Origin: DATGFK01 sp040007395
GTDB lineage: Bacteria > Chloroflexota > Anaerolineae > Aggregatilineales > UBA2796
Assembly: GCA_040007395.1 (NCBI GenBank)
Contig: JBDTVG010000078.1
Location: forward strand, 1 to 37,614
Length of the DNA: 37,614 bases
Reading direction: 5' to 3'
Shown here: piece by piece, positions 1 through 7,524 of the stretch
Layout: every line of letters starts with the position of its first letter
Position numbering within the stretch: the first letter of the stretch is position 1
The notes under the pieces: model-generated
Database searches by the model: none
Told to the model about the DNA's origin: nothing
What the model saw: only the letters and a program-made list of their open reading frames with translations
Translations under genes and position numbers: made by a program

Positions 1-1
1 C

Positions 2-52
2 CGGCATTTTCCTGCCCTGCAAGCCCTTTCCCTCCTACTGTCGGGTGACTAG
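2..52 (+). CDS. possible C-terminal tail of a gene entering from the left edge
   Basis: Reading from base 2, a 16-residue open stretch ends RHFPALQALSLLLSGD before TAG at 50-52. It lies 9 bases before the next gene on the same strand, as expected for the end of an upstream operon member. It is too short to identify and could be chance. The sequence to the left of the window would decide. Confidence 0.2.
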   Translation, partial: RHFPALQALSLLLSGD

Positions 53-61
53 AAATCGGAT

Positions 62-667
62 GTGCCTAGCGGTGAAAATAATATCAGGCAACTCGTGGGT
101 ATCGATACCTTAACCCCTACAACCTTAGTAAGTCATGTAGCCCCCTATTTGCAAGCACTTATCGATTTACAGCAAGTTATTGCACAACTACAAGGCATAG
201 AGTCGCCCCAAGCTAAAATTAGATTAATATCGCAGAATTCACCTGTCGGGATCGATGTGGAAGGTATTGAAAGTGCTTACAAGTTTGCTGAGGAACGTAT
301 CGTTCCTTGGCGACGTAAGCACGCTGAAAAACTCGCTGGACTGGAAATCTCCGCATTGGAATTGGATATTGAACAGAAAAGGGCTGTAGTTGCAGATACG
401 CGGGTCAAAACGCAAGATGCTCATATAGAGGCTAAGTCTTCGGAAGCACAACGAAATCTAGATCTAGAAAAATCGAGATTGGAGATTGTGAAACTGAACT
501 TAGAAATTGATAAGGCTAGAGTTGAATTGATAACCGATTTGTTCGATAAATACGGCCCCAAAGATCTCCCAGAACAAGATCGCCTTGCCTATGTTATTCG
601 ACTTATAGGCCCCTTGAAAATCTTGGCTGAAAGTCCGCTGGAACTGCAAAGCGGCAAGCCCAACTAA
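62..667 (+). CDS. hypothetical protein with a central coiled coil
   Basis: I do not recognise this 201-residue protein. The first start after an in-frame stop (50-52) is GTG at 62, with only a weak ribosome site; GTG at 95 is an alternative. Residues about 90-155 are rich in Glu, Lys, Ala and Leu with few Gly or Pro and read as a long alpha-helix, probably a coiled coil. The N-terminal part has mixed hydrophobic segments, and the C-terminal part (KYGPKDLPEQ and after) looks like a small helical domain. There is no signal peptide or membrane segment, so it is probably cytoplasmic. Codon use is more AT-rich than in the metabolic genes further right. The gene 29 bases downstream is split by an insertion sequence, and the two probably formed an operon. 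An oligomeric scaffold or an accessory conflict/signalling component is possible, but this is speculation. Confidence 0.65.
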   Translation: MPSGENNIRQLVGIDTLTPTTLVSHVAPYLQALIDLQQVIAQLQGIESPQAKIRLISQNSPVGIDVEGIESAYKFAEERIVPWRRKHAEKLAGLEISALELDIEQKRAVVADTRVKTQDAHIEAKSSEAQRNLDLEKSRLEIVKLNLEIDKARVELITDLFDKYGPKDLPEQDRLAYVIRLIGPLKILAESPLELQSGKPN

Positions 668-824
668 GTCAGCTAGCGTATTGTAAGGATAGGTCGATGG
701 ACTTCGCACCCGAAATAACGGCGCTTGACGAGAACTTCTCTGAATTCTACTACGCCTACCAGATCGATTGGCTTGAGCGTGGCGAAATTAATTTTAGGTC
801 TGTCAAAGCTCTATGGGATTTAAT

Positions 825-829
825 CAATA
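825..829. repeat. target-site duplication CAATA (second copy 1823-1827)
   Basis: CAATA occurs immediately outside both terminal repeats, at 825-829 and 1823-1827. Direct repeats abutting both ends of an insertion sequence are the mark of transposition, and deleting one copy with the element restores the interrupted reading frame. Most IS5-family groups make duplications of 2-4 or 8-9 bases, so 5 bases is slightly unusual, and part of the match could be fortuitous. Confidence 0.7.
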
Positions 830-845
830 GACATTATTCGGAATA
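830..845 (+). repeat. left terminal inverted repeat of the IS
   Basis: GACATTATTCGGAATA reads identically, in reverse complement, at 1807-1822. It is the presumed binding site of the transposase. A TAGAAT box (849-854) just inside it could be the -10 element for the transposase. Confidence 0.9.
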
Positions 846-860
846 GGGTAGAATGGAGGG

Positions 861-1818
861 ATGTTAACCTATAAAGAATTGCAAAACAAACCGAGAGAAT
901 TGTTGGCAGCCACCGGATTGAACCAAAAAGAATTCGGCGCGTTGCTGGAATCGTTTGGCAAAGTGTATGGAGGGGAACATCCGGATAGTCAAACCGAAGC
1001 GGGGCAGCCCCGACAACGGCGAAAGGGTGGAGGAAACAAGAGCAAATTGGCAACGATGGAAGATAAACTGCTATTTATCTTGGTGTATGAAAAGACCTAT
1101 CCATTGCAAACGATGTTAGGGCTACAGTTTAGTTTGAGCCAAGGACGGGTGAATGAGTGGATACACCGCTTGCTGCCTATCCTACAAAAAGCATTGGCAG
1201 CACAGGGGATGACCCCAGAACGGGATGGACAGGCGGTGCAAATGAGTGAACTAGCCAATGAAGGTGGTCCAGATTTGGTCATTGATGGGACAGAACGTCG
1301 TCGCCAACGTCCGCAGAATGCGGACGCGCAACGCGAGCAATACAGTGGAAAAAAAAGCTCACACCGATAAAAATCTCGTCCTAGTCAACATTCACACTCA
1401 AAAAGTGGCCTATCTAGGGCCGACACAACCGGGGAAAATCCATGATAAGAAACAAGCTGATACTGCCACGATTGTCTATCCATCTCAAGCCACACTGGGC
1501 AAGGATACCGGCTTTCAGGGCTATGAACCACCCGGTGTTATCACTTGGCAACCCAAGAAAAAGCCCAAAGGTCAGGACCTCAGTGTGGCGGATCGACGCT
1601 TGAACATGGTGTTATCCTCTGCCCGCATCGTCGTTGAGCACACCTTATCGGGTGTCAAACGTTGCCATATTGTCAAGGCTGTTTTCCGCAATACCAAGCT
1701 CGGATTTTCCGATAGGGTGATGGAAGTGGCCTGCGCTCTACATAATTTGCGAGTTCACTTTCGCCAACCTGTTCCGACTTTGAATCTCTTGACCCTGCTT
1801 GATTTTTATTCCGAATAA
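861..1818 (+). CDS. IS5-family DDE transposase made from two overlapping frames
   Basis: Frame A runs from ATG 861 (after GGAGG) to a stop at 1370. It encodes an N-terminal helix-turn-helix-like domain and the first catalytic Asp in VIDGTE. Frame B (open 1258-1818) carries the second Asp in KDTGFQGY and the Glu in VEHTLSGVKR. They meet at a run of eight A residues (1349-1356). Family members read YSGKK(K)xHT here, and joining the frames gives YSGKK-AHTDKNLVLVN, so the functional product would be a fusion of about 318 residues. A +1 shift, a -2 shift, or slippage that loses one A would produce it. Programmed slippage is common in IS5-type elements, but a simple inactivating indel cannot be excluded. 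It catalyses cut-and-paste transposition of the surrounding element. Confidence 0.85.
1347..1358 (+). other. A8 slippage/frameshift site in the transposase
   Basis: The sequence GGAAAAAAAAGC contains eight consecutive A. Upstream it is read GGA AAA AAA AGC, which stops soon after at 1368-1370; downstream the conserved protein continues in the frame GAA AAA AAA GCT. Runs of this length promote RNA polymerase or ribosome slippage. Confidence 0.6.
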
Positions 1819-1822
1819 TGTC
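1807..1822 (-). repeat. right terminal inverted repeat of the IS
   Basis: TATTCCGAATAATGTC is the exact reverse complement of 830-845. The transposase stop codon (1816-1818) and an outward-reading ATG (1818-1820) both fall inside it. Confidence 0.9.
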
Positions 1823-2078
1823 CAATAACGTGAAAGACAATCTCGACGATAAGGGCGTGACCTTGGGCCAAATCGAGGAGGTCGCGTTGATTGTCGAAGG
1901 CATGAATGCAACAATATCTCAGGTCATTACCAGCGGCGATGAGACGGATGAAGGGATTGTTTTCAACGGCACGCGGGAACAGTATGAGGCGATTGGGAGT
2001 AGTATTCTAAGCAGCTTGTATGAGATGGAGCCTCATATCGTAAGTGCGCGGGTAGAGTTGTCGGAGATGAACAAGTAG
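1818..2078 (+). pseudogene. 3' part of the IS-disrupted small gene
   Basis: The native sequence resumes at 1828 and stays in the frame of the fragment at 697-829. It encodes NNVKDNLDDKGVTLGQIEEV and on to the stop at 2076-2078. An ATG inside the right terminal repeat (1818-1820) gives an open frame of 86 codons, so this half might still be translated from a promoter in the element. The reconstructed protein is 127 residues, acidic and predicted mostly helical, with no recognisable family. A short Gly/Asp/Glu stretch (SGDETDEGIVFNGTREQ) may be a loop. Confidence 0.7.
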
Positions 2079-2290
2079 GTCACGGCTGCACGATACGGCA
2101 GCTTCCAATTCAGTAACAGTATGCCCCATGCAATAACATTACGGACAGATTTGTAAGGAGCTTCCTCGCGGAGCTACCGTTTCCGCCCAACGAAGTAAAT
2201 ACGCAATATATCGAGCATCTCGCTCAAAGTAACCCTCTTATTTTACGGTAAAATGCAATGGACGCACATGAACCAAAGTAATGGCTTGCT

Positions 2291-2812
2291 GTGACAGCGA
2301 ATACTCAATGGAAAATTGCAGATTGTGATTATCCCTGTCCATGCGGCTATCGCGGCGACACGATGCGAGCCTGTACCTGTAGCGAACAGCAGGTACGTAA
2401 GTATCAGCAGCGCATTAGCGGCCCGATGTTGGATCGATTCGATATTCAGCTTGATGTACAGCGAGTAGACTATGACAAGTTGACCGATAACCGTAGCGGC
2501 GAGACCTCAACAGCTATCCAAGCACGGGTAGAAGCTGCCCGCGACTTTCAACGTCAGCGCTATAAGCCGCTGCCAGGCGTGCTTACCAACAGCGATCTTG
2601 GCGCAGGCGAGATTGATGAATATTGCAAAATGGATGAATCAGCGACCCTGCTTCTAAAAGCTGCTATGCGTAAGTTGCAGTTGAGCGCCCGCGCCTATCA
2701 CCGCGTCTTGAAGGTTAGTCGGACGATTGCCGATCTCGTGGCAAGCGACATTATTCTCACTGAGCATGTCGCCGAGGCCGTGCAATATCGTTCAAAAACC
2801 TTGCTCAGTTAA
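2291..2812 (+). pseudogene. comM: C-terminal remnant of a ComM/YifB-type AAA+ protein
   Basis: From CPCGYRGD onward the 173-residue frame matches the last third of ComM/YifB proteins (Mg-chelatase ChlI-like AAA+). It shows the Cys cluster CPCGYRGD...CTCSEQQV, the arginine-finger segment RISGPMLDRFDIQLDV, and the C-terminal helical domain with LSARAYHRVLKVSRTIADL. Intact members are about 500 residues and carry an N-terminal Lon-protease-like domain and Walker A and B motifs; none of these is present. A stop at 2279-2281 closes the frame upstream, and residues before CPCG are unrelated to the family. In other bacteria ComM helps DNA branch migration in natural transformation. This copy cannot hydrolyse ATP and is probably dead. 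Confidence 0.8.
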
Positions 2813-2821
2813 GGGCTAAGT

Positions 2822-3934
2822 TTGTCAGAGGAGTCTAGTGTATCCATGCTACCGCTAAACCTTGCGGAATATGAAACCGCAGCACGTGGCAAAATACCCG
2901 ATGCGTTTTATGATTACATTGCGGGCGGTGCGGCAGATGAGATCACGTTGCAACATAACCGGAGTGCCTTCAATAAGATTGCGCTGCGTCCGCGTGTGCT
3001 GGTTGATGTAGACCATATCGACCAAAGTACCAGCATCCTCGGTGTGCCGATCCAGATGCCAGTGCTGGTTGGTATGACTGCTTCCCACCAGTTGTGTCAC
3101 CCAGATGGCGAACTTGCGACTGCCCGTGCGGCTCACAGCATGGGGACGATTATGACTGTTGGCACGCTGTCTAACTATCCGATAGGCGAAGTTCGGCAAG
3201 CCAGCCCCGGCCCCATCTGGCTGCAATTGTATGTCTACAATGATATGGATCTGAATCGAGGCACCATTGAGCAAGGCATCGCCGCAGGCGCGAAGGCGCT
3301 GGTTATTACGGTGGATACGCCCTATCTTGGTCGCCGTGAGCGCGATCTTCGTAACAAGCTTGTGATTCCCCCCGAACTAAAGGCGGGACACCTCCAAAAC
3401 TTGTCGATTGATCAGGAACAAGGCGCACAAGCCAGCGAAAAACAAGTCCAAATATTTCGTTCGGATTCCTTGCGATCCACTTCGATGACTTGGGACGATC
3501 TGGCTACCTATCGCGAGATGGCAGCGGGAATGCCTTTCGTGATCAAGGGGATCTTGACTGCCGAAGATGCAAAATTAGCAGTTGACTATGGGATGGATGC
3601 CATCATTATTTCAAATCATGGTGGACGGCAGCTTGACACCTCGATCCCGACAATTGATGCACTGCCCGAAGTCGTTGAGGCGGTTGCTGGGCGCGTCCCC
3701 GTTCTGATCGATGGTGGCATTCGGCGGGGTACAGATGTCATTAAAGCGCTTGCGTTAGGTGCGTCTGCGGTGTTGATCGGACGGCCCGTCCTATGGGGAT
3801 TAGCGGTTAACGGTGAAGCGGGTGTACGGCATGTCCTTGAATTGCTCAGGAACGAGATCCAACTCACGATGGCTCTGTGTGGCAAAACATCGCTTCAGGC
3901 GTTGGATCGCAGTTTACTCAAGTTCTATCCATAG
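2822..3934 (+). CDS. FMN-dependent alpha-hydroxy-acid oxidase (glycolate/lactate oxidase family)
   Basis: This TIM-barrel flavoenzyme oxidises a 2-hydroxy acid to a 2-keto acid, passing electrons from FMN to oxygen or a carrier. At 370 residues it is full length. The active-site set is present with the spacing of spinach glycolate oxidase: Lys242 (FVIKG), His266 and Arg269 (SNHGGRQLD). The FMN phosphate sites are DGGIRRGTD and SAVLIGRP. Tyr30 and Tyr138 are candidate substrate-binding residues. The start is uncertain: TTG 2822 has AAGGG six bases upstream, while ATG 2846 has GAGGAG 12 bases upstream and gives a family-like N-terminus. In this sugar-acid island it may oxidise glycolate derived from glycolaldehyde, or lactate; substrate is inferred. 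It is cytoplasmic and is the first gene of the island. Confidence 0.88.
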   Translation: MSEESSVSMLPLNLAEYETAARGKIPDAFYDYIAGGAADEITLQHNRSAFNKIALRPRVLVDVDHIDQSTSILGVPIQMPVLVGMTASHQLCHPDGELATARAAHSMGTIMTVGTLSNYPIGEVRQASPGPIWLQLYVYNDMDLNRGTIEQGIAAGAKALVITVDTPYLGRRERDLRNKLVIPPELKAGHLQNLSIDQEQGAQASEKQVQIFRSDSLRSTSMTWDDLATYREMAAGMPFVIKGILTAEDAKLAVDYGMDAIIISNHGGRQLDTSIPTIDALPEVVEAVAGRVPVLIDGGIRRGTDVIKALALGASAVLIGRPVLWGLAVNGEAGVRHVLELLRNEIQLTMALCGKTSLQALDRSLLKFYP

Positions 3935-4083
3935 ACCAAGATCATCATGATTTTGCTCTGATACACACCGCTTTGTTGTATTCGCTATCCGACTATAGCG
4001 GCGTGGGCAAGATGAGTTAAGATTTCCACTCTGGTAAACGTGTTCCCGAAAATTAAATCCTAATTTATCATGGAGAATTTAGC

Positions 4084-5358
4084 ATGAGCAATTTTGCTGC
4101 ATCGGAGCAAAACGTCAATACTTATTCGCGCCCGTCTGACCTGCGAATCACTGACATGGTTGCACTCCGCCTCACCCAACTGCCAATGGATTGTATCGTT
4201 ATCCGTATTGATACCAACCAAGGCCTTTCTGGCTACGGAGAAGTGCGAGATTGGGGAAGTAAAACCTATGCCTTAATGCTTAAAAGCCGCATTTTGGGAG
4301 AAAACCCCTGCAACATCGATAAAGTTTTCCGAAAGATCAAGCAGTTTGGGTTTCATGCGCGGCAGGGCGGTGGTGTTTCTGCCATTGAAATGGCACTATT
4401 TGATCTGGCTGGCAAAGCCTATGGTGTGCCTGCGTATCAGTTGGTCGGTGGCAAATTTCGCGACAAAATCTTGTGCTATGCCGATACACCTTCGGAAGCC
4501 GATCCCATAGCGATGGCAGCACAACTCAAGCGTCGAATGGCGCAGGGCTTCAAATTCCTAAAAATGGATGTCGGCATCGATTTGGTTGCTCATATCCCCG
4601 GCACAGTAAATGCTATGCCGGATATGCTGGCGAGTAAGGATATTATGCACCCGTTCACGGGCACACAGCTTACCACCAAAGGGATTGACAAGCTGGTCGA
4701 GTATGTCGGCACTATCCGTGAACAAGTAGGCTATGAAGTCCCGCTTGCCGCCGACCATTTTGGACACCTGAAGCTTGAGTCGTGCATTCGGTTAGGGCGT
4801 GAACTCGATCAATTTACGCTGGCTTGGTATGAAGATATGATTCCTTGGCAGTTTGCGGATCAATATGTGCGTTTGGCGGAAGCTGTGACCACGCCCATCT
4901 GCACAGGCGAAGATATTTATCTTAGAGAAGGCTTTCAAGACTTAGTGGAAAAACGGGCGGTAAGCGTAATCCATCCCGATGTCATGACGGCGGGCGGCAT
5001 TATGGAGATGAAAAAGATTGGGGATTACGCCCAAGATCACGGAATCGCGATGGCGATGCATATGGCGGGTTCCCCAATTGCGGCACTCGCTAGTGCTCAT
5101 TGTGCCGCTGCAACGGAGAATTTCCTTGCGCTAGAGATCCATTCAGCAGATATTCCGGGCTGGAATGATCTGGTCGATGGGTTATCGAAGCCGCTGGTTC
5201 AAGATGGCTATATCACTGTGCCAGAGACACCGGGGCTTGGTTTTACGGATCTCAATCTTGAAGCCTGTCAGAAATTTCTACATCCCGCTGATCCATCTGT
5301 TTTCGAGGCTACCGATCATTGGACTCATGAGAACTCTCATGATCGTCTTTGGAGCTAA
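4084..5358 (+). CDS. enolase-superfamily (mandelate racemase/muconate lactonizing type) acid-sugar dehydratase
   Basis: ATG 4084 has GGAGA at 4072-4076. The 424-residue protein has the capping domain (about 20-135) and the barrel with KFLKMD (Lys160, Asp162). Metal ligands are probably Asp224 (LAADHFGH), Glu250 (WYED) and Glu276 (CTGED). An Asp299-His326 dyad (HPDVMTAGG; AMHMAGS) is also present. The Asp-His pair plus lysine is the mandelate racemase-subgroup layout, used in dehydratases of aldonic and aldaric acids. The product would be a 2-keto-3-deoxy acid. Residues 165-195 form an insertion that may shape the substrate pocket. It lies between a hydroxy-acid oxidase and an SDR on the same strand. 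The exact substrate cannot be read from the sequence; galactarate-, arabinonate- or gluconate-type acids are possible. Confidence 0.88.
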   Translation: MSNFAASEQNVNTYSRPSDLRITDMVALRLTQLPMDCIVIRIDTNQGLSGYGEVRDWGSKTYALMLKSRILGENPCNIDKVFRKIKQFGFHARQGGGVSAIEMALFDLAGKAYGVPAYQLVGGKFRDKILCYADTPSEADPIAMAAQLKRRMAQGFKFLKMDVGIDLVAHIPGTVNAMPDMLASKDIMHPFTGTQLTTKGIDKLVEYVGTIREQVGYEVPLAADHFGHLKLESCIRLGRELDQFTLAWYEDMIPWQFADQYVRLAEAVTTPICTGEDIYLREGFQDLVEKRAVSVIHPDVMTAGGIMEMKKIGDYAQDHGIAMAMHMAGSPIAALASAHCAAATENFLALEIHSADIPGWNDLVDGLSKPLVQDGYITVPETPGLGFTDLNLEACQKFLHPADPSVFEATDHWTHENSHDRLWS

Positions 5359-5415
5359 GATCGGATCAATCTCACCGTGTTTCTATAATTATCCGTTAAA
5401 AGTGAGGACATTATT

Positions 5416-6444
5416 GTGCGTGTGCTGATTACTGGCGGAACAGGACTCATCGGCAAAGCCGCCACTGAACTGCTTCTGAAAAAAGGATGGAAAATCCGCT
5501 GCCTTGATCTAAAACCGGGGGTTGAAACCAAAGGCGTTGAATATGTTCAAGGGGATATTCTAAACTACAGTCAGCTTGTAGATCTGATGCGCGGCTGTGA
5601 TGCGGTAATCCATCTGGCGGCAATTCGCACGCCTCATATGGCTCCCGCTTCTCAGGTTTTTGAAGTTAATGTTGCTGGCACATTTAATGTGTTTGAAGCT
5701 GCCGCTGCTACTGGAATTCGCCGCGTTGTTCAGGCTAGCTCCATCAATGCCTTTGGAGGATATTATGGTACGGCTGAACTAGCTATCCGCTACCTTCCCA
5801 TCGATGAAGACCATCCAGCCTATACAACCGATGCCTACGCATTTTCAAAACAAATCATTGAGGAAATTGGGCGGTATTTTTGGCGGCGCGAAGGTATCTC
5901 AAGCACGGCATTGCGTTTCCCCGGCGTGGTCGGCAAGGACTACATTCACAGCGACCAATTCAAGTTAAGGCGAGCGAATGGTCGGCGTGTGGTAGCCGAA
6001 CTGGCAAGCCTACCGGAATTGGAAAGGCAAACCCTACTTGCCGACGTAAAACAACGCAACATTGAATTTCGCCAGCAGCGCCCCTTTGATTTTAATGTGA
6101 ATCACGAGCCAGTACCGAACCCGCCACTGCCCGGTGATCCGCTATTCCGCGCCTATGTCGGTGATCGGTACAATTTTTGGGCATTTGTCGATGAGCGTGA
6201 TGCAGCGCAATCCATTGAGAAAAGTTTGACCGCCGATTATGAGGGGAGTCATGCGCTTTTCATCAATGATCGTGTCAACTATCTCGGCTATGAGTCCAAA
6301 GCGCTGGCTACTCTCTTTTTCCCCGAAGTAACTCACCTAAAAACCGATCTGCGCGATAGCTCTGCCTTACTCTCGATTGACAAAGCAAGAACACTGATTG
6401 GCTTTGAACCAGCCTATTCAGTGGATAATCTGCAATTGGATTAA
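5416..6444 (+). CDS. extended SDR, NAD(P)-dependent epimerase/dehydratase family
   Basis: GTG 5416 is preceded by GAGG at 5404-5407, and a TATAAT box (5384-5389) suggests an internal promoter. The 342-residue protein has the Rossmann motif GGTGLIG at residues 7-13, the conserved HLAA after strand 4, and the catalytic Tyr141-x3-Lys145 pair with Ser108/Ser109. This is the extended short-chain dehydrogenase family. In oxidative sugar catabolism, members oxidise uronates or aldoses at C1 to lactones, or epimerise NDP-sugars. Between two acid-sugar dehydratases, a uronate or aldose dehydrogenase-like role fits best, but this is inferred. The C-terminal part has an unusual Arg-rich insertion (about 190-230: KLRRANGRR; VKQRNIEFRQQR). 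It is the last gene before a convergent terminator region. Confidence 0.8.
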   Translation: MRVLITGGTGLIGKAATELLLKKGWKIRCLDLKPGVETKGVEYVQGDILNYSQLVDLMRGCDAVIHLAAIRTPHMAPASQVFEVNVAGTFNVFEAAAATGIRRVVQASSINAFGGYYGTAELAIRYLPIDEDHPAYTTDAYAFSKQIIEEIGRYFWRREGISSTALRFPGVVGKDYIHSDQFKLRRANGRRVVAELASLPELERQTLLADVKQRNIEFRQQRPFDFNVNHEPVPNPPLPGDPLFRAYVGDRYNFWAFVDERDAAQSIEKSLTADYEGSHALFINDRVNYLGYESKALATLFFPEVTHLKTDLRDSSALLSIDKARTLIGFEPAYSVDNLQLD

Positions 6445-6484
6445 CCAACTCACCTAACGCACGACTTGTTTTACGCCAGATTGC

Positions 6485-6576
6485 CCTCACCCCTGCCCCT
6501 CTCCCGCAGGGCGAGGGGAAAAAAGCCAGTGTCTTGAAGTCCCTCTCCACTGCGTAGAGAGGGATTTAGGGTGAGG
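6485..6576. repeat. imperfect inverted-repeat element between convergent genes
   Basis: CCTCACCC at 6485-6492 is matched by GGGTGAGG at 6569-6576. Nested inside are CCCCTCTCCC, GAGGGG, CCCTCTCC and GAGAGGG, so the 92-base unit can fold in more than one way. Repeats of this CCCTCACCC...GGGAGAGGG type are widespread as dispersed intergenic elements in many bacteria. It sits between the SDR gene (+) and the FAH-family gene (-) and could end transcription from either side. No second copy was seen in the window. Confidence 0.6.
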
Positions 6577-6592
6577 ATGCGTATGGTGAGTA

Positions 6593-6645
6593 ACTAAAAA
6601 CCGCGTGGAGCAGGTTAACCCTGAGCTATTAGACCTGCTTCACGC
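6593..6645 (-). terminator. Rho-independent terminator of the FAH-family/IclR transcript
   Basis: On the reverse strand, a 14-bp stem (6632-6645 pairing with 6602-6615, one mismatch) with a 16-base loop is followed by GGTTTTTAG. The 5' arm lies in the last codons of the FAH-family gene, and its TAA stop (6629-6631) is in the loop, so termination occurs immediately after the coding region. Confidence 0.75.
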
Positions 6646-7507
6646 GATTTACGAGTGTCCCAATACCATCAATGCTAATTCGGGTGCTATCCCCGACCTG
6701 TAATGTAAACTCACTCGGCGGGATAATTCCTGTGCCAGTGAGTAATACTGCCCCATCGGGGAAATCAGTACAGCGTCCGAGATGTTCCAATAATTCCTGA
6801 ATGGTGCGATGAATACGTGACGTTTGTATTTGGCTCGAAAACAATGTGCTATTCTGGCGTATTATTTCAAGGTCAATCGTTTTGATGGGCCACGTACTGT
6901 GCGAACCAAGCACAATTCCCGGCCCCAATGCACAGGATGCGTTATAAACTTTTGCTTGGGGCAAATAGAGTGGGTTAGCCCCTTCAATATCCCGGCTGCT
7001 CATATCATTTCCGATGGTTAGCCCCACAACTTCCAAGGCAGGGTTTAGCACGAGGCCAAGTTCGGGTTCGGGCACATTCCAATGCGAATCTGATCGGATG
7101 CCCACCTCACCCAGATGACCTATAACCCGCGTACCATGTCCTTTAAAGAATATTTCGGGACGTTCCGCAGTGTAAACACGAGCGTAGACATCGCCGCCGT
7201 CCTGTGATTCTTCCTGCCGAGCATTGCGACTGTGTTCGTAAGTCACGCCTGCTGCCCAAATATCCTGACTATCCGTTGGCGCTAGCCAATTTATCGTTTC
7301 CAAATCCTTAGTCTGGAACAGGGGCGGATTGCGCAGAGCAGCAGTGACAACATCGGAAATGGTCGCCTCAATACGTCCGGCGCTACGCTGTAAAAAGGCG
7401 GCAACTGAGCCAAGTTCGCTCGTAACATCGTACACATTATCATCGATTTGTAGACCTAATTTTACTTGGTCGTCGTGTCGAAGACGCATAAGGATTGGTT
7501 GTGTCAT
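6629..7507 (-). CDS. FAH-family hydrolase, likely 2-keto-3-deoxy-D-pentonate dehydratase-like
   Basis: This is a 292-residue fumarylacetoacetate hydrolase-fold protein. The motif WAAGVTYEHSRNARQEES (residues 84-101) and AERPEIFFK (114-122) are typical of the branch with 2-keto-3-deoxy-D-arabinonate dehydratase (KdaD). The metal site is Glu147, Glu149 (PEPEL) and Asp168 (GNDMSS). Glu118 and Lys186 match in spacing the catalytic Glu and Lys I recall for Sulfolobus KdaD. KdaD turns a 2-keto-3-deoxy-pentonate into 2,5-dioxopentanoate (alpha-ketoglutarate semialdehyde), as in the Weimberg-type pentose pathway. That fits the xylonate-dehydratase-like enzyme in the island. The gene is 17 bases downstream of the IclR regulator and probably co-transcribed with it. 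A hydrolase of a diketo acid is the main alternative. Confidence 0.85.
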   Translation of the reverse strand: MTQPILMRLRHDDQVKLGLQIDDNVYDVTSELGSVAAFLQRSAGRIEATISDVVTAALRNPPLFQTKDLETINWLAPTDSQDIWAAGVTYEHSRNARQEESQDGGDVYARVYTAERPEIFFKGHGTRVIGHLGEVGIRSDSHWNVPEPELGLVLNPALEVVGLTIGNDMSSRDIEGANPLYLPQAKVYNASCALGPGIVLGSHSTWPIKTIDLEIIRQNSTLFSSQIQTSRIHRTIQELLEHLGRCTDFPDGAVLLTGTGIIPPSEFTLQVGDSTRISIDGIGTLVNRVKQV

Positions 7508-7524
7508 TGAGCACCCACGCTTTT

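Larger units (their letters stand above)
697..846 (+). pseudogene. 5' part of a small gene disrupted by the IS element
   Basis: ATG at 697 follows an AAGGAT ribosome site at 685-690. The frame encodes MDFAPEITALDENFSEFYYA and continues for 49 codons. The last codons and the TAG stop (844-846) lie inside the left terminal repeat of the insertion sequence, so the native product ends at about codon 44. If bases 830-1827 (the element plus one CAATA copy) are removed, the frame runs straight into the fragment at 1828-2078 with no stop, giving a 127-residue acidic protein. The family is not recognised. Its close spacing to the coiled-coil gene at 62-667 suggests a shared function. Confidence 0.75.
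830..1822 (+). mobile_element. IS5-family insertion sequence, 993 bp
   Basis: The element is bounded by perfect 16-bp inverted repeats (830-845 and 1807-1822), flanked by CAATA direct repeats, and filled by one transposase gene in two overlapping frames. A DDE transposase with VIDGTE, GFQGY and VEHTLSGVKR motifs and the two-frame layout fit the IS5 family, in the groups that carry the DDE_Tnp_4 domain. It has split a small gene in frame. The left repeat supplies a stop codon to the upstream half and the right repeat supplies an ATG to the downstream half. The intact repeats and target duplication suggest recent insertion. Confidence 0.9.

Noticed and set aside
3983..4000. CGCTAT-N6-ATAGCG hairpin before the first dehydratase gene
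   Set aside because: A 6-bp stem without a T run or promoter context is too weak to call a terminator or operator.
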